Shown here in pieces: positions 7,649-16,257 of a stretch of 34,970 nt of DNA (position 1 is its first letter; every line of letters starts with the position of its first letter). The notes under the pieces were generated by a model. It did not search any database, was not told where the DNA came from, and saw only the letters and a list, made by a program, of their open reading frames with translations. Origin of the DNA: Auritidibacter sp. Marseille-P8566 (lineage in GTDB: Bacteria > Actinomycetota > Actinomycetes > Actinomycetales > Microbacteriaceae); contig CAMAQN010000006.1 in assembly GCA_945860535.1 (NCBI GenBank), positions 1 through 34,970 on the forward strand, read 5' to 3'. Made by a program: the position numbers and the translations under genes.

Positions 7649-9019
7649 ATGAAGCAGGCCCTTTATGGGATTTCTGGTGGCTTAGTCGCCGGGCTACTCT
7701 TTTTGTCAATTTTGTTTTTGGGACCGCTGTCCAACCGTCAGGACGCAGCGCCGGTTGAATCGCAACCTGCGACCGTATCTGCAGTTGCCACCAGCTCGGC
7801 TGCGGCTACCGACAGCGCAACTGTTAGCGCTGTGGTTTCACAGTCCTGCAGTGTCAAAGAATTCGTAGAGGCTGAAGGCATTCTGGATCTTCAGGCTCAG
7901 GTGGTGGATGTTTCAACTTCAGCTGTGCTGCTGGATGTAAATTCCAAGGTTGGAGCCAGGACCGCGTCTGTGCTAAAGCTAGTAACCGCTGCCGCTGCGC
8001 TTGAGACTTTAGGGCCGAACTATGTGGTCACCACCCGAGTTTATGTCGACTCTGTCGACCCGAGCATCTTGTATGTGGTTGGTGCCGGTGACGTCACTCT
8101 CTCAAGAACCGATGTGACAAGCCAAAGCGTTTATAAAAACGCTCCGAAGCTTGCAACCCTCATTCGTCAAATCACCAAGGCACTTCCGGGCCAAACCTTT
8201 AGCCAAATTGTCGTTGACAACTCTTTGTACGGTGGCAAATCTGGCGACTGGAAGACCGACTGGGACAAAAAGGGCATCGCCGAAGGCTACATGTCTAAAG
8301 TCTCTGCTCTGCAGATCGATGGCGATAGAAACAACGCAGCCGGTAAGGATTCGGCTCGTGGTAGCGACCCGGTCGCAAGGGCAGGTAAGTGGTTCAAAGA
8401 AGCCCTTGGTGCTGCAGGGTCGCAAGCGGTTGTGACCAAGGGAGTGGCCCCAACCACAGTCAAAGAAGTTGCGAAGGTCACCTCAAGACCAATTAGGGAG
8501 TGGATCGACTACATGCTTGTAGTCTCCGACAACACCTTGGCTGAGGCACTTGCTCGCCTGATTGCCATAGACACCGGGTTCGGAACGAGCTTTGCATCGC
8601 TTGATGGCGCATACAAGCTGGCTTTGAAAAACACCGGCCTGGATCTGAGTTCCCTCAGAATTGAAGATGGTTCAGGGCTTTCGGATTACAACGCGGCATC
8701 GCCTGCTCTTATCAACTCACTGCTTGGACTAATTCAGTCGGGCTATGGCGATTTTGAAGTGATCAAGGACGGGATGCCGGTGGCAGGAACTCCTGGGTCA
8801 CTCTCTTACCGCCTGGAGGAAGCTGCTGGCAAAATCACCGCCAAAACCGGCTGGATTCAAACCGGCTACACCTTGGCTGGATTTATGCAGACTCCAGATG
8901 GTGGCAACCTACTCTTCACCCTCTACAACCTAGGCAAGGTCACGGAGGCAAATCGTGAAGCTATGGATGATCTAGCAATGGGGATCTATAACTGCGGAAC
9001 ACTATTGGGTAATCAGTAG
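7649..9019 (+). CDS. dacB: D-alanyl-D-alanine carboxypeptidase/endopeptidase (PBP4, peptidase S13)
   Basis: This 456-residue exported penicillin-binding protein trims peptidoglycan stem peptides. It has an N-terminal signal/anchor (residues about 8-28), then an Ala/Ser/Thr-rich linker. The three active-site motifs follow: SxxK as SVLK (about residue 111), SxN as SDN in VVSDNTLAEALAR (about 292) and KTG in ITAKTGWIQTG (about 396). The spacing between SxxK and SxN is long, as expected for S13 enzymes with an inserted domain. An AAGGCAGG Shine-Dalgarno precedes the ATG. Two bases separate its stop from pncA. Confidence 0.9.
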   Translation: MKQALYGISGGLVAGLLFLSILFLGPLSNRQDAAPVESQPATVSAVATSSAAATDSATVSAVVSQSCSVKEFVEAEGILDLQAQVVDVSTSAVLLDVNSKVGARTASVLKLVTAAAALETLGPNYVVTTRVYVDSVDPSILYVVGAGDVTLSRTDVTSQSVYKNAPKLATLIRQITKALPGQTFSQIVVDNSLYGGKSGDWKTDWDKKGIAEGYMSKVSALQIDGDRNNAAGKDSARGSDPVARAGKWFKEALGAAGSQAVVTKGVAPTTVKEVAKVTSRPIREWIDYMLVVSDNTLAEALARLIAIDTGFGTSFASLDGAYKLALKNTGLDLSSLRIEDGSGLSDYNAASPALINSLLGLIQSGYGDFEVIKDGMPVAGTPGSLSYRLEEAAGKITAKTGWIQTGYTLAGFMQTPDGGNLLFTLYNLGKVTEANREAMDDLAMGIYNCGTLLGNQ

Positions 9020-9021
9020 CA

Positions 9022-9606
9022 ATGTCGAGGGCCCTGTTTGTTATTGATGTGCAGAACGACTTTTGCGAGGGCGGTGCTTTGGCCTGTCAGGGCGGCGCTT
9101 TGGTTGCCAGCAGCATCACGAGCTATCTCAAGGGCAATAAATCCAACTACGACAAAGTAATTGCCTCCCGGGACTGGCACAAGCCAGATAGCGCAAACGG
9201 CGGTCACTTTCCAGCAGCCGGCATTGAACCGGATTATGTAAACACTTGGCCGTTGCACTGCATTGCGGGAACTCCCGGTGCTGAGTACCACACAAATCTG
9301 GATTCATCTCAGGTAGACATCCACATCAAAAAAGGTCAAGACCAACCGGGCTATTCCATTTTTGATGGCGTTACCGAGTCTGGCGAAAAGATTCAGGATC
9401 TGATTTCTCGATTGGGAATCACCGAGGTTGATGTGGTTGGAATTGCGACCGACTACTGCGTTCGAGCTTCTGCACTGGATGCCAAAAAGTTCGGCCTTGA
9501 TGTTCGTGTGATTACGTCTTTGACCGCAGGGGTATCAGCCGCGTCCACTGAGGCAGCGATCGACGAGCTGGTTGATGCCGGCGTGAGGGTTTCAGCTACC
9601 GCTTAG
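9022..9606 (+). CDS. pncA: Nicotinamidase
   Basis: This 194-residue cysteine hydrolase of the isochorismatase fold converts nicotinamide to nicotinate in NAD salvage. The catalytic triad is visible as D9 (VIDVQNDF), K104 (IKKGQD) and C146 (ATDYCVRAS). The metal ligands are D51, H53 and H62 in the RDWHKP and GGHF segments, which separates it from metal-free family members. It follows dacB by two bases, so it is probably translated from the same mRNA. Its stop overlaps the convergent galK stop. Confidence 0.92.
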   Translation: MSRALFVIDVQNDFCEGGALACQGGALVASSITSYLKGNKSNYDKVIASRDWHKPDSANGGHFPAAGIEPDYVNTWPLHCIAGTPGAEYHTNLDSSQVDIHIKKGQDQPGYSIFDGVTESGEKIQDLISRLGITEVDVVGIATDYCVRASALDAKKFGLDVRVITSLTAGVSAASTEAAIDELVDAGVRVSATA

Positions 9607-10742
9607 AACTCTCGCTTAGCACCTTCGGATGGGGTTACCGAGAATACTCGTGGCTCTTTGAAGCCAGCCTTTGAAAAAGCTGTCTCACATTTTGTTGCAA
9701 GTTCCGCGAGCTTGTCTTTGTGGATGATCGCAATTGCTGCACCACCAAAGCCACCGCCGGTCATTCGGGCACCAATTGCGCCGGTTGCCCTTGCAGTTTC
9801 AACGGCTAGGTCTAGTTCAGCAACTGAGATTTCAAAGTCGTCACGCATCGAGGCGTGGGATTCCAAAAGCAATCTGCCCAAAGACGAAAGGTTGCCTTCG
9901 CGCAGCGCACTAAGAGTGTCAAGCACCCTTTGGTTCTCGGTGATGATGTGGCGAACACGCCTAAAAGTCTCGTCGTCTAGCTGCGATTGGGCCCTAGGTA
10001 GGTCAGAGAGCGAGAGCTCTCTAAGCGATGCAACGCCAAGTTCCCGAGCACCAACTTCGCAGGATGTTCTTCTCGAACCGTATCCACCGTGAACATGAGA
10101 GTGCGAAACCTGAGTGTCGATTACAGCGATCACCAGGTCGTGCTTTGAAAGACCCAGGTCCACTACTGTGATTTCTAGGTTCTGGCAATCGATCAAAACA
10201 GCGGCATCGTTCTGGGCCATCATCGAGGCGGTTTGGTCCATGATGCCAGTTGGTGCGCCGACTACTTGGTTCTCGGCTTTTTGGCCGATCAGTGCAAGTT
10301 CCTTGCGACTAAAGCCAGCTCCCCAAAGCTCATTTAGCGCACTCGCCATTGAGCTTTCGATGGCGGCTGAGGAGGAAAGCCCAGCCCCAATTGGAACATC
10401 AGATGTGATGTAGCAATCAAAACCGGATGTTGCTTGCTCTCGCATTACCCATGCCACGCCAAGCGGGTAAAGCGCCCAGTCCAAGTCGGTTGGTTTTGAA
10501 TCGTCCAGCGAAATCTCATAGACCTTGCTATCTATTTCACTCATCACTCGGCAGATGCGATCGGTGCGCAAAGAAACCGCGGCATAGGTGCGGTAGTTGA
10601 TTCCAAATGGAAGCACGAAACCGTTGTTGTAATCGGTGTGTTCGCCAATTAGGTTTGCTCGACCAGGGGCAGACCAAATACCGGTTGGTGCATAACCAAA
10701 ACTTGAGAGAAATCCGGCTTGGGCATTTGCAGTTAGATTCAC
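9603..10742 (-). CDS. galK: Galactokinase
   Basis: This GHMP kinase phosphorylates galactose to galactose 1-phosphate. The galactokinase signature GRANLIGEHTDYNNG is near the N-terminus, the ATP-binding motif PIGAGLSSSAA is near residue 118, and the third GHMP motif GARMTGGGFGGAA is near 327. An in-frame opening extends upstream to 10799. I chose the GTG at 10742 because it overlaps the galT stop as GTGA and follows a GAGAGG Shine-Dalgarno, and because this places the signature where the family has it. The product is 379 residues, normal for GalK. It is coupled to galT. Confidence 0.93.
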   Translation of the reverse strand: MNLTANAQAGFLSSFGYAPTGIWSAPGRANLIGEHTDYNNGFVLPFGINYRTYAAVSLRTDRICRVMSEIDSKVYEISLDDSKPTDLDWALYPLGVAWVMREQATSGFDCYITSDVPIGAGLSSSAAIESSMASALNELWGAGFSRKELALIGQKAENQVVGAPTGIMDQTASMMAQNDAAVLIDCQNLEITVVDLGLSKHDLVIAVIDTQVSHSHVHGGYGSRRTSCEVGARELGVASLRELSLSDLPRAQSQLDDETFRRVRHIITENQRVLDTLSALREGNLSSLGRLLLESHASMRDDFEISVAELDLAVETARATGAIGARMTGGGFGGAAIAIIHKDKLAELATKCETAFSKAGFKEPRVFSVTPSEGAKREF

Positions 10743-11818
10743 TGCGTTACCTCTCGGAGTCTTTGGGCTGTTGCCTCCGGAGTCACATCTCCCACCCAAG
10801 CACCCATGGCCGCCTCGGAACCGGCTAGATACTTCAGTTTGTCGGCAGCTCGACGAGGAGAAGTGATTTGCAGCATCAGGCGGAACTGGTTTCGCTTTTC
10901 AACCTTTGGGGCTTGGTGCCAGGCGGCAATGTATGGGGTAGGGGAGTCGTAGATCTTGTCGACAGCCTGTAGCAGCGTCTTGTAGAAACCTGCCAAATCG
11001 GCAATCTCGTATTCATTGAGCTCAGAGAAATCCGGCACTGCTCGCTTGGGCAGCGCGTGAATCTCAATCGGCCACCGAGCTGCAAATGGCACGTAGGCGC
11101 TGAAGTGCTCGCTCTCGAGAATCACTCGCTCACCTTTGGATTCAAAGTCGTAGAGGTCCTGGAAAAAGCTAGGGCCGTGGCTTTCGATGGCAGCCAATAG
11201 CTGCTTGGTCTTGGGGGTGACAAACGGGTAGGAGTAGATCTGGCCGTGTGGGTGGTGGAGGGTGACTCCAATTTCCTGACCGCGATTTTCGAATGGGAAC
11301 ACCTGCACCACACCGGGTTGGTTGTAAAGATCTCTGGTGCGATCGCTCCAAGCACGAATCACAGTTTCGATTCTGCTCACCGGCATCGAGCCAAGGCTGC
11401 CTTCGTGCTCTGGGCTAAAGACCACAACCTCGCAGCGACCAAAAGCCCTAGTGGAATATCCAAAAGGCTGATCTCCCACCGGCGTCATCTCGCCCAGTTC
11501 AGGACCAAAGGCCGGACCCTTGTTCTCAAAGACCGCAACATCGAAGTTGTCTGGCAATTCAGAAAGGTTTGTGGAGGTAGTTGGGCACAGTGGGCAGATG
11601 TTTGCCGGAGGTAAAAATGCTCGGCTTTGACGGTGACTGGCAACGGTGATGTAGTCACCGGTTAGCGCATCAAACCTAAGGTCTGCGGTCTGTGGTCGAG
11701 AGTCTTTTTCTCTTTGATCAGCCTTGCGACTCAGGGGCAGTGATGATCCATGGTCGTCAAAATAGTAAAGGTCACGGCCATCGAAAAGCTTCGCTTCGAT
11801 TCGCTCTCTGGCACTCAA
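10739..11818 (-). CDS. galT: Galactose-1-phosphate uridylyltransferase
   Basis: This 359-residue Leloir enzyme transfers UMP between UDP-glucose and galactose 1-phosphate. The HIT-type active site HHPHGQIYSYP is present, and CPLC near residue 94 resembles the metal-binding CxxC of the family. The start is a TTG at 11818 with AGGAG seven bases upstream. It is the first gene of galT-galK and is divergent from araA across 212 bases. No galE is in the window, so UDP-galactose epimerisation must be encoded elsewhere. Confidence 0.92.
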   Translation of the reverse strand: MSARERIEAKLFDGRDLYYFDDHGSSLPLSRKADQREKDSRPQTADLRFDALTGDYITVASHRQSRAFLPPANICPLCPTTSTNLSELPDNFDVAVFENKGPAFGPELGEMTPVGDQPFGYSTRAFGRCEVVVFSPEHEGSLGSMPVSRIETVIRAWSDRTRDLYNQPGVVQVFPFENRGQEIGVTLHHPHGQIYSYPFVTPKTKQLLAAIESHGPSFFQDLYDFESKGERVILESEHFSAYVPFAARWPIEIHALPKRAVPDFSELNEYEIADLAGFYKTLLQAVDKIYDSPTPYIAAWHQAPKVEKRNQFRLMLQITSPRRAADKLKYLAGSEAAMGAWVGDVTPEATAQRLREVTQ

Positions 11819-11836
11819 AATGACTCCTGATTCGGT

Positions 11837-11864
11837 TATCTATAAAGGATAGGCTCAAAATCAA
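11837..11864 (-). promoter_or_regulatory. Possible galT promoter
   Basis: On the minus strand TTGATT (11864-11859) and TAGATA (11842-11837) are separated by 16 bases, about 20 bases before the galT start. The match to sigma-70 consensus is moderate. No arabinose-type operator lies on it. Confidence 0.35.
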
Positions 11865-11966
11865 ACAAATTCGATGCTGCCAATCCCGAAATCAATTCGC
11901 ATTCAAAAGGTCTCCATTTGGCACTCAGTGAAATGAAACTGTTGCGCCAGATACAAACTTCTGCTT

Positions 11967-11994
11967 TTGAACCGGTCGATGTGAACGCTAACAT
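11967..11994 (+). promoter_or_regulatory. Possible araA promoter
   Basis: TTGAAC (11967-11972) and TAACAT (11989-11994) are 16 bases apart. The -10 element lies inside the putative operator, a placement that would let a LacI-family repressor block RNA polymerase. Confidence 0.4.
11979..11994. promoter_or_regulatory. Putative AraR operator 1 (araA)
   Basis: ATGTGAACGCTAACAT differs at two positions from the ideal palindrome ATGTTAGCGCTAACAT. It is followed at once by GTTAG, so CTAACATGTTAG (11988-11999) forms a second overlapping inverted repeat. The same 16-mer pattern precedes araB and the sugar transporter. Confidence 0.75.
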
Positions 11995-12030
11995 GTTAGT
12001 AATTACGCAGCGTTGCAGTGAGGGAGTGTC

Positions 12031-13530
12031 ATGTCAAAGCAGAAGTTTGAGATTTGGTTTGTAACTGGAAGCCAAAACCTTTACGGAGATGAAACCCTTC
12101 GCCAAGTTGCCGAGCAGTCTCAGCTGGTAACCGACCAGCTCGCCAAGGGCCTGAGCGCAAATGTCGTTTTGGTTTGGAAGCCGGTTGTGAAAACCAACGA
12201 TGAGATCCGCGCCACTTTGATGGCGGCTACCGCTAGTGACTTGTGCGTCGGTGTCATCACCTGGATGCACACTTTCTCTCCGGCCAAGATGTGGATCAAC
12301 GGCCTTGAAGTTTTAAAGAAGCCCCTGCTGCACCTGCACACTCAGGCTGGACAGTCTTTACCATGGGCAACCATTGACATGGACTTTATGAACCTCAACC
12401 AAGCTGCTCACGGTGACCGTGAGTACGCCCACATTCTGAGCCGCATGGATGTTCCTCGCAAGGTGGTGGTTGGTCACCCAACCGATAGCCGCGTGCAGCA
12501 AGAAGTTGATGCTTGGGCCTTTGCAACCTTGGGTTGGCAGAAGTCTCAGCACCTAAAGCTGGCTCGCTTTGGAGACAACATGCGCTATGTCGCTGTTACC
12601 GATGGCGACAAGGTTTCGGCACAAATGACTTTCGGTATGTCTATCGAGCAGCTCGGTGTGAACACCTTGGTGGATGCAGTCAATGCAGTTAGCGATGCGG
12701 AAGCCGAGAAGCTTTGCCTAACCTACGGCGAGCTCTACGAATTGGCACCAGAGCTAAAGACCGGTGGCGCTCGTCGCGACTCTTTGGTCTATGGCGCAAA
12801 GATTGAGATTGCACTTCGTGGCATTTTGGAGGCTGGCGGATACTCCGCATTCACCTCAAACTTTGAGGACCTAGGCGAGCTTCGTCAGCTGCCTGGTCTT
12901 GCTGTTCAGCGCTTAATGGCAGATGGCTATGGCTTTGGTGGCGAGGGCGACTGGAAGACCAGCGCGCTTTTGGCAATCATGAAGGCTATGACCCCGGTCA
13001 ATGGCGGAACATCTTTCATGGAGGACTACACCTATCACTTTGGCCCAGGAACCCCAAAGGTTTTAGGTGCCCACATGCTCGAAGTCTGCCCTTCGATTTC
13101 AGGACAGAAGCCACGCATTGAAATTCACCCGCTAGGAATTGGCGGTAAGGAAGATCCAGTTCGCATGGTCTTCACCGCGAAGCCGGCATCGGGTCGCGTG
13201 GTTTGTCTCACCGACCTAGGTGGCCGCTTCCGCATGATCTCGAACGAGATCAAGATTGTGGAGCCAACCGAAGACCTCCCGAACCTTCCGGTTGCAAGGG
13301 CCGTTTGGGAACCAGCTCCAAGTCTTGAGGTTTCAGCTGAGGCATGGATGTTGGCTGGCGGTAGCCACCACACGGTTTTGACCAACTCGGTTTCAGAGGC
13401 AACCATTCAGGACTTCGCTCGCATCGCGGGTGTGGAGCTAGTCAACATTGATCACAGCACCACATCAGTTTCAATTCGCAAGGAACTGCAGTGGTCTTCG
13501 GCTTACTACCGGTTGGCTTCTAAGTTCTAA
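12031..13530 (+). CDS. araA: L-arabinose isomerase
   Basis: This 499-residue cytoplasmic enzyme converts L-arabinose to L-ribulose and has the usual family length. Recognisable segments are FVTGSQNLYG at the N-terminus, HTFSPAKMWINGL near residue 90, the active-site region GFGGEGDWKTSAL near 300, EDYTYHF near 330 and the C-terminal GGSHHT near 450. These supply the catalytic Glu pair and metal-binding His residues of the family. A GAGGGAG Shine-Dalgarno sits before the ATG. It is the first gene of a five-gene run (araA, epimerase, two unknowns, regulator) with tiny gaps or overlaps. Confidence 0.96.
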   Translation: MSKQKFEIWFVTGSQNLYGDETLRQVAEQSQLVTDQLAKGLSANVVLVWKPVVKTNDEIRATLMAATASDLCVGVITWMHTFSPAKMWINGLEVLKKPLLHLHTQAGQSLPWATIDMDFMNLNQAAHGDREYAHILSRMDVPRKVVVGHPTDSRVQQEVDAWAFATLGWQKSQHLKLARFGDNMRYVAVTDGDKVSAQMTFGMSIEQLGVNTLVDAVNAVSDAEAEKLCLTYGELYELAPELKTGGARRDSLVYGAKIEIALRGILEAGGYSAFTSNFEDLGELRQLPGLAVQRLMADGYGFGGEGDWKTSALLAIMKAMTPVNGGTSFMEDYTYHFGPGTPKVLGAHMLEVCPSISGQKPRIEIHPLGIGGKEDPVRMVFTAKPASGRVVCLTDLGGRFRMISNEIKIVEPTEDLPNLPVARAVWEPAPSLEVSAEAWMLAGGSHHTVLTNSVSEATIQDFARIAGVELVNIDHSTTSVSIRKELQWSSAYYRLASKF

Positions 13531-13532
13531 GA

Positions 13533-14396
13533 ATGGCTAATCCCATTTACGCACTGAGCAACGGTGATGCCGCAGCGGTAATCAACTTGGTTGGCCCGGC
13601 GCTGGTGGGATTGCGTTTTGGAGATCACGTTGTGATTCCAGAGGTAAACCTTGCCCCAAAGACCTATGCCGGCAGCCTTTTAGCACCGTGGCCAAATCGC
13701 ATCGCCAAGGGTCGCTACACATATGAGGGTAAGGACTATCAGCTTGAGATTAGAGATGGTCTGGGAAACGCTATGCACGGCCTGGTTGATGAAGCAACCG
13801 CCGAGGTAGTCGAGACCAGAGCTGGCTTTCTTAAACTTGCAACCAAGGTTGAAGCTGTTACTGGATACCCATGGAATTTGTTGGTCGAAGCCACCTTCGA
13901 GCTAACCGCAGATGAATTGGTAGTTGGCTACTCAGTGACCAATGTGGGATCGGGCGATGCACCAGTTGGTATTGGAACCCACCCCTACTTCCCGTTTAGT
14001 GATGACACCACCATTGTGGTAAACGCCGTTACCGCAACTGTTCACGGCTCAGACATGCTTCCGGTTTCAAGCACTCCGGCGGTCGAGATCGGGCTGGGTC
14101 CCGGGAATGCCGTTTTGGTTCGGGACCTAAAGCTCGACACTCAATTCACCGGGGTTACGAATCCGGTGGCAACCTTGCGAACTGGTGATCACTCGCTGGA
14201 TATCTGGCATGACAACGCCCCCTGGCTAATGATTTACACAACCAACAAATTTCCATGGGCGAATGGTCCTGGTAATGCAATTGCCATCGAGCCGCAGACC
14301 TGTCCGGCGGATGCTTTCAACACCGGGGAAGACCTAAGGGTGTTGGCTAGTGGCGAATCGACTTGGATGCGCTTTGGCCTAAAGCATCGGGGCTAA
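13533..14396 (+). CDS. Aldose 1-epimerase family protein (probable sugar mutarotase)
   Basis: This 287-residue protein of the GalM-like fold has family landmarks: the substrate-binding PWPNRI (about residues 52-57), NAMHGLV (about 78-84), the catalytic His region GIGTHPYFPF (about 147-156) and the catalytic Glu segment AIEPQTCPADAFN (about 249-261). It starts two bases after araA, so it probably interconverts arabinose anomers for the isomerase. Because galT-galK is next door and lacks a galM, it could also serve galactose; that is inference. Confidence 0.87.
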   Translation: MANPIYALSNGDAAAVINLVGPALVGLRFGDHVVIPEVNLAPKTYAGSLLAPWPNRIAKGRYTYEGKDYQLEIRDGLGNAMHGLVDEATAEVVETRAGFLKLATKVEAVTGYPWNLLVEATFELTADELVVGYSVTNVGSGDAPVGIGTHPYFPFSDDTTIVVNAVTATVHGSDMLPVSSTPAVEIGLGPGNAVLVRDLKLDTQFTGVTNPVATLRTGDHSLDIWHDNAPWLMIYTTNKFPWANGPGNAIAIEPQTCPADAFNTGEDLRVLASGESTWMRFGLKHRG

Positions 14397-14408
14397 GGTT
14401 TAAACGCT

Positions 14409-14765
14409 ATGAAGTGGACGATTTTCGGCAAACGACCAAACACTCCGGCCCCTAGTTGGACACCGGTTATTTTGGCATTTATTTTTGCCAGTCAAACTTT
14501 TATAGATTCTTCTGCCGGATACCCGGCTTACATGAGTTACCTGGCATTTGGGTCGGGGCTTTGGTTTTTCTATATCGGTCTAAAGGCCAAAGCACTAATC
14601 GCGTTCTTGTTTGTGCCAATTGCTGCGGCCTGGCTTCTGCCGCTAATGGGAATCGACCCGTTTACTCAAATGAACGCGGTCACCTTTGCCGCTCACTCGC
14701 TTCTGGCCTTGCTATTTGGCGTTGCGTCTTACACTTATGCCGCTCGTGAGAAGGTCAAGAAATGA
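14409..14765 (+). CDS. Small four-helix membrane protein of unknown function in the ara operon
   Basis: This 118-residue product has four hydrophobic segments, at about residues 18-33, 38-55, 60-80 and 90-110. It has a short basic N-terminus and a basic C-terminus REKVKK. I recognise no family. It starts 12 bases after the epimerase gene and its end overlaps the next gene by four bases (ATGA), so it is translated as part of the araA operon. A role in arabinose uptake or sensing is possible but has no direct support; it may be a passenger. Confidence 0.7.
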   Translation: MKWTIFGKRPNTPAPSWTPVILAFIFASQTFIDSSAGYPAYMSYLAFGSGLWFFYIGLKAKALIAFLFVPIAAAWLLPLMGIDPFTQMNAVTFAAHSLLALLFGVASYTYAAREKVKK

Positions 14766-15184
14766 GCGACAATTTCGTTGGCTTTGCACAGTCTCCAAAG
14801 CTTGACCCGATGCGAGAAGTTGTCGCAAAGACCATGGAGCTTTCAGCCAGCTCGGAGATCAGGTTTGCGATTCAACTGATCTCGACCGAAGCGGGACTTT
14901 CCAGTTGGCTTGGGAAACTAGCAAAGTTTGATTTTCGCCAGGGGGCAAAACTCAAATACGGCGAAGAGGGTCATGGCGCAACATTTGCTCTGATTCAAAT
15001 CCCAAAGCGTTTTGTGGTTGTCGCTGAGACTTTAGGCGAGGTTGACTTTCGATTCAAAGAGCAAAAGGCAAGCTACCAGCTCACCATCACAGTTAAGAAA
15101 GCTTTATTGGCTTCGGAGCGTGAAGCATGGGAACAGGACGTTGCAAAACTGGAGCAGGTGTTTAGGGGTGTAGTAAATGACTAA
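14762..15184 (+). CDS. Hypothetical protein, possibly SRPBCC/AHSA1-like
   Basis: This 140-residue soluble protein has no signal or membrane segment. Its pattern of an ELSASSEIRFAIQLIST start, a SSWLGKLAKFDFRQGAKLKYG middle and alternating beta strands (FALIQIPKRFVVVAE, ADSL-like turn, YQLTITVKK) with a C-terminal helix EQDVAKLEQVFRGV resembles START-like SRPBCC ligand-binding proteins of the AHSA1 type. I cannot confirm this by alignment. It overlaps the upstream membrane gene by four bases and the regulator gene by eight, so it is translationally coupled on both sides. Confidence 0.65.
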   Translation: MSDNFVGFAQSPKLDPMREVVAKTMELSASSEIRFAIQLISTEAGLSSWLGKLAKFDFRQGAKLKYGEEGHGATFALIQIPKRFVVVAETLGEVDFRFKEQKASYQLTITVKKALLASEREAWEQDVAKLEQVFRGVVND

Positions 15185-16187
15185 CCCCAAACAGGCGAAT
15201 ATCTATGACGTTGCACGTCTTGCCAAAGTCTCACACCAGACCGTTTCACGAGTTCTAAACAACAACCCATCGATTCGCCCTGAGACCAAGACTCGAGTTC
15301 TAAAGGCTATGGAGTCTTTGGGCTATCGCCCATCGCTGGCTGCCAGGGCATTGGCTTCCTCCAAAACCAACATGCTTGGAATCTTGTCCTCGGACACCGA
15401 TTTCACGGGTCCTGCGGCAATGGTTCACTACATGGAGGCGGCGGCGCGTGCGCAGGGCTACTTCGTTGTGACGGTTGGAATCGATGCCAATGACGAAGAG
15501 TCTGTGAAATCCGGTATCGATCACCTCATGAAGCTAGGTATCGAAGGTCTTGCTCTGGTAACGCCACAGTTGCGGGCGGTTGAAATGGCCAGGGCCGCAG
15601 TTACTGGAATTCCAGTTGTGACCATAGACAGCATGTATCGCATGGATGAGCTTGCGGTATCGGTGGATAACTTTGCCGGTGGTGCTGCAGCGACCCAGCA
15701 CCTAATTGACCTGGGTCACAAAAACATTGTTCACATTTCTGGACCTCAGGGCTGGTTTGAATCGACCACCAGGGCTGCCGGCTACACCGCCACAATGCTC
15801 AACGCCAACTTGGTTCCGCAGGTCATCGATGGGGATTGGCAGCTGACAACCGGTTATCGAATCGGCAAAGAGCTAAACATCGATTCCAAAGACATCACTG
15901 CAATGTTTATTGCCAACGACAGAATGTCAATTGGGTTTTTGCATGCCATGCGGGAGCGTGGAATAGATGTTCCAAAGCGATTGAGCGTGATCGGTTTTGA
16001 TGACTTGGAAGAGACTGGCTATACCTCGCCTCCGCTAACCACCCTGCGCCAAGACTTCAAAGAGCTTGGAAAGCGTGCCATGAATCTGCTGCTTTCAGAG
16101 ATTGCCGGTACGTCGACTAAAAAGTTAGAGCGTTTGGTCCCAGAACTTGTTTTGAGATCCTCAACCGGGGCACCGCCAAAGTTATAA
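15177..16187 (+). CDS. araR: LacI-family transcriptional regulator, probable arabinose repressor
   Basis: This 336-residue regulator has the LacI helix-turn-helix at residues about 7-30 (IYDVARLAKVSHQTVSRVLN), a hinge helix (SLAARALASSKTN) and a periplasmic-binding-protein-like effector domain. That domain includes the conserved IAGTSTKKLE and GFDDLEETGYTSPPLTTLRQD segments. Position inside the ara region and the presence of three matching palindromes before araA, araB and the transporter genes suggest it represses all three in response to arabinose or a derivative. It is not a homologue of the GntR-type B. subtilis AraR; the symbol is used for role. Its start lies inside the preceding gene. 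Confidence 0.88.
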   Translation: MTNPKQANIYDVARLAKVSHQTVSRVLNNNPSIRPETKTRVLKAMESLGYRPSLAARALASSKTNMLGILSSDTDFTGPAAMVHYMEAAARAQGYFVVTVGIDANDEESVKSGIDHLMKLGIEGLALVTPQLRAVEMARAAVTGIPVVTIDSMYRMDELAVSVDNFAGGAAATQHLIDLGHKNIVHISGPQGWFESTTRAAGYTATMLNANLVPQVIDGDWQLTTGYRIGKELNIDSKDITAMFIANDRMSIGFLHAMRERGIDVPKRLSVIGFDDLEETGYTSPPLTTLRQDFKELGKRAMNLLLSEIAGTSTKKLERLVPELVLRSSTGAPPKL

Positions 16188-16219
16188 AAGCGTGATGGTT
16201 TTTGCCCTTATTTGAAGCG

Positions 16220-16235
16220 ATGTTATCGCTAACAT
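16220..16235. promoter_or_regulatory. Putative AraR operator 2 (araB)
   Basis: ATGTTATCGCTAACAT differs at one position from the perfect palindrome ATGTTAGCGCTAACAT. It lies 23 bases before the araB start. A weak promoter (TTGAAG at 16212-16217, CATAAG at 16233-16238) would be covered by it. Confidence 0.78.
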
Positions 16236-16257
16236 AAGAACTCAGGACGGAGGTGTC

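Noticed and set aside
10743-10799. N-terminal extension of galactokinase
   Set aside because: It lies wholly within galT and lacks similarity to GalK; the GTGA overlap with its Shine-Dalgarno is the better start.
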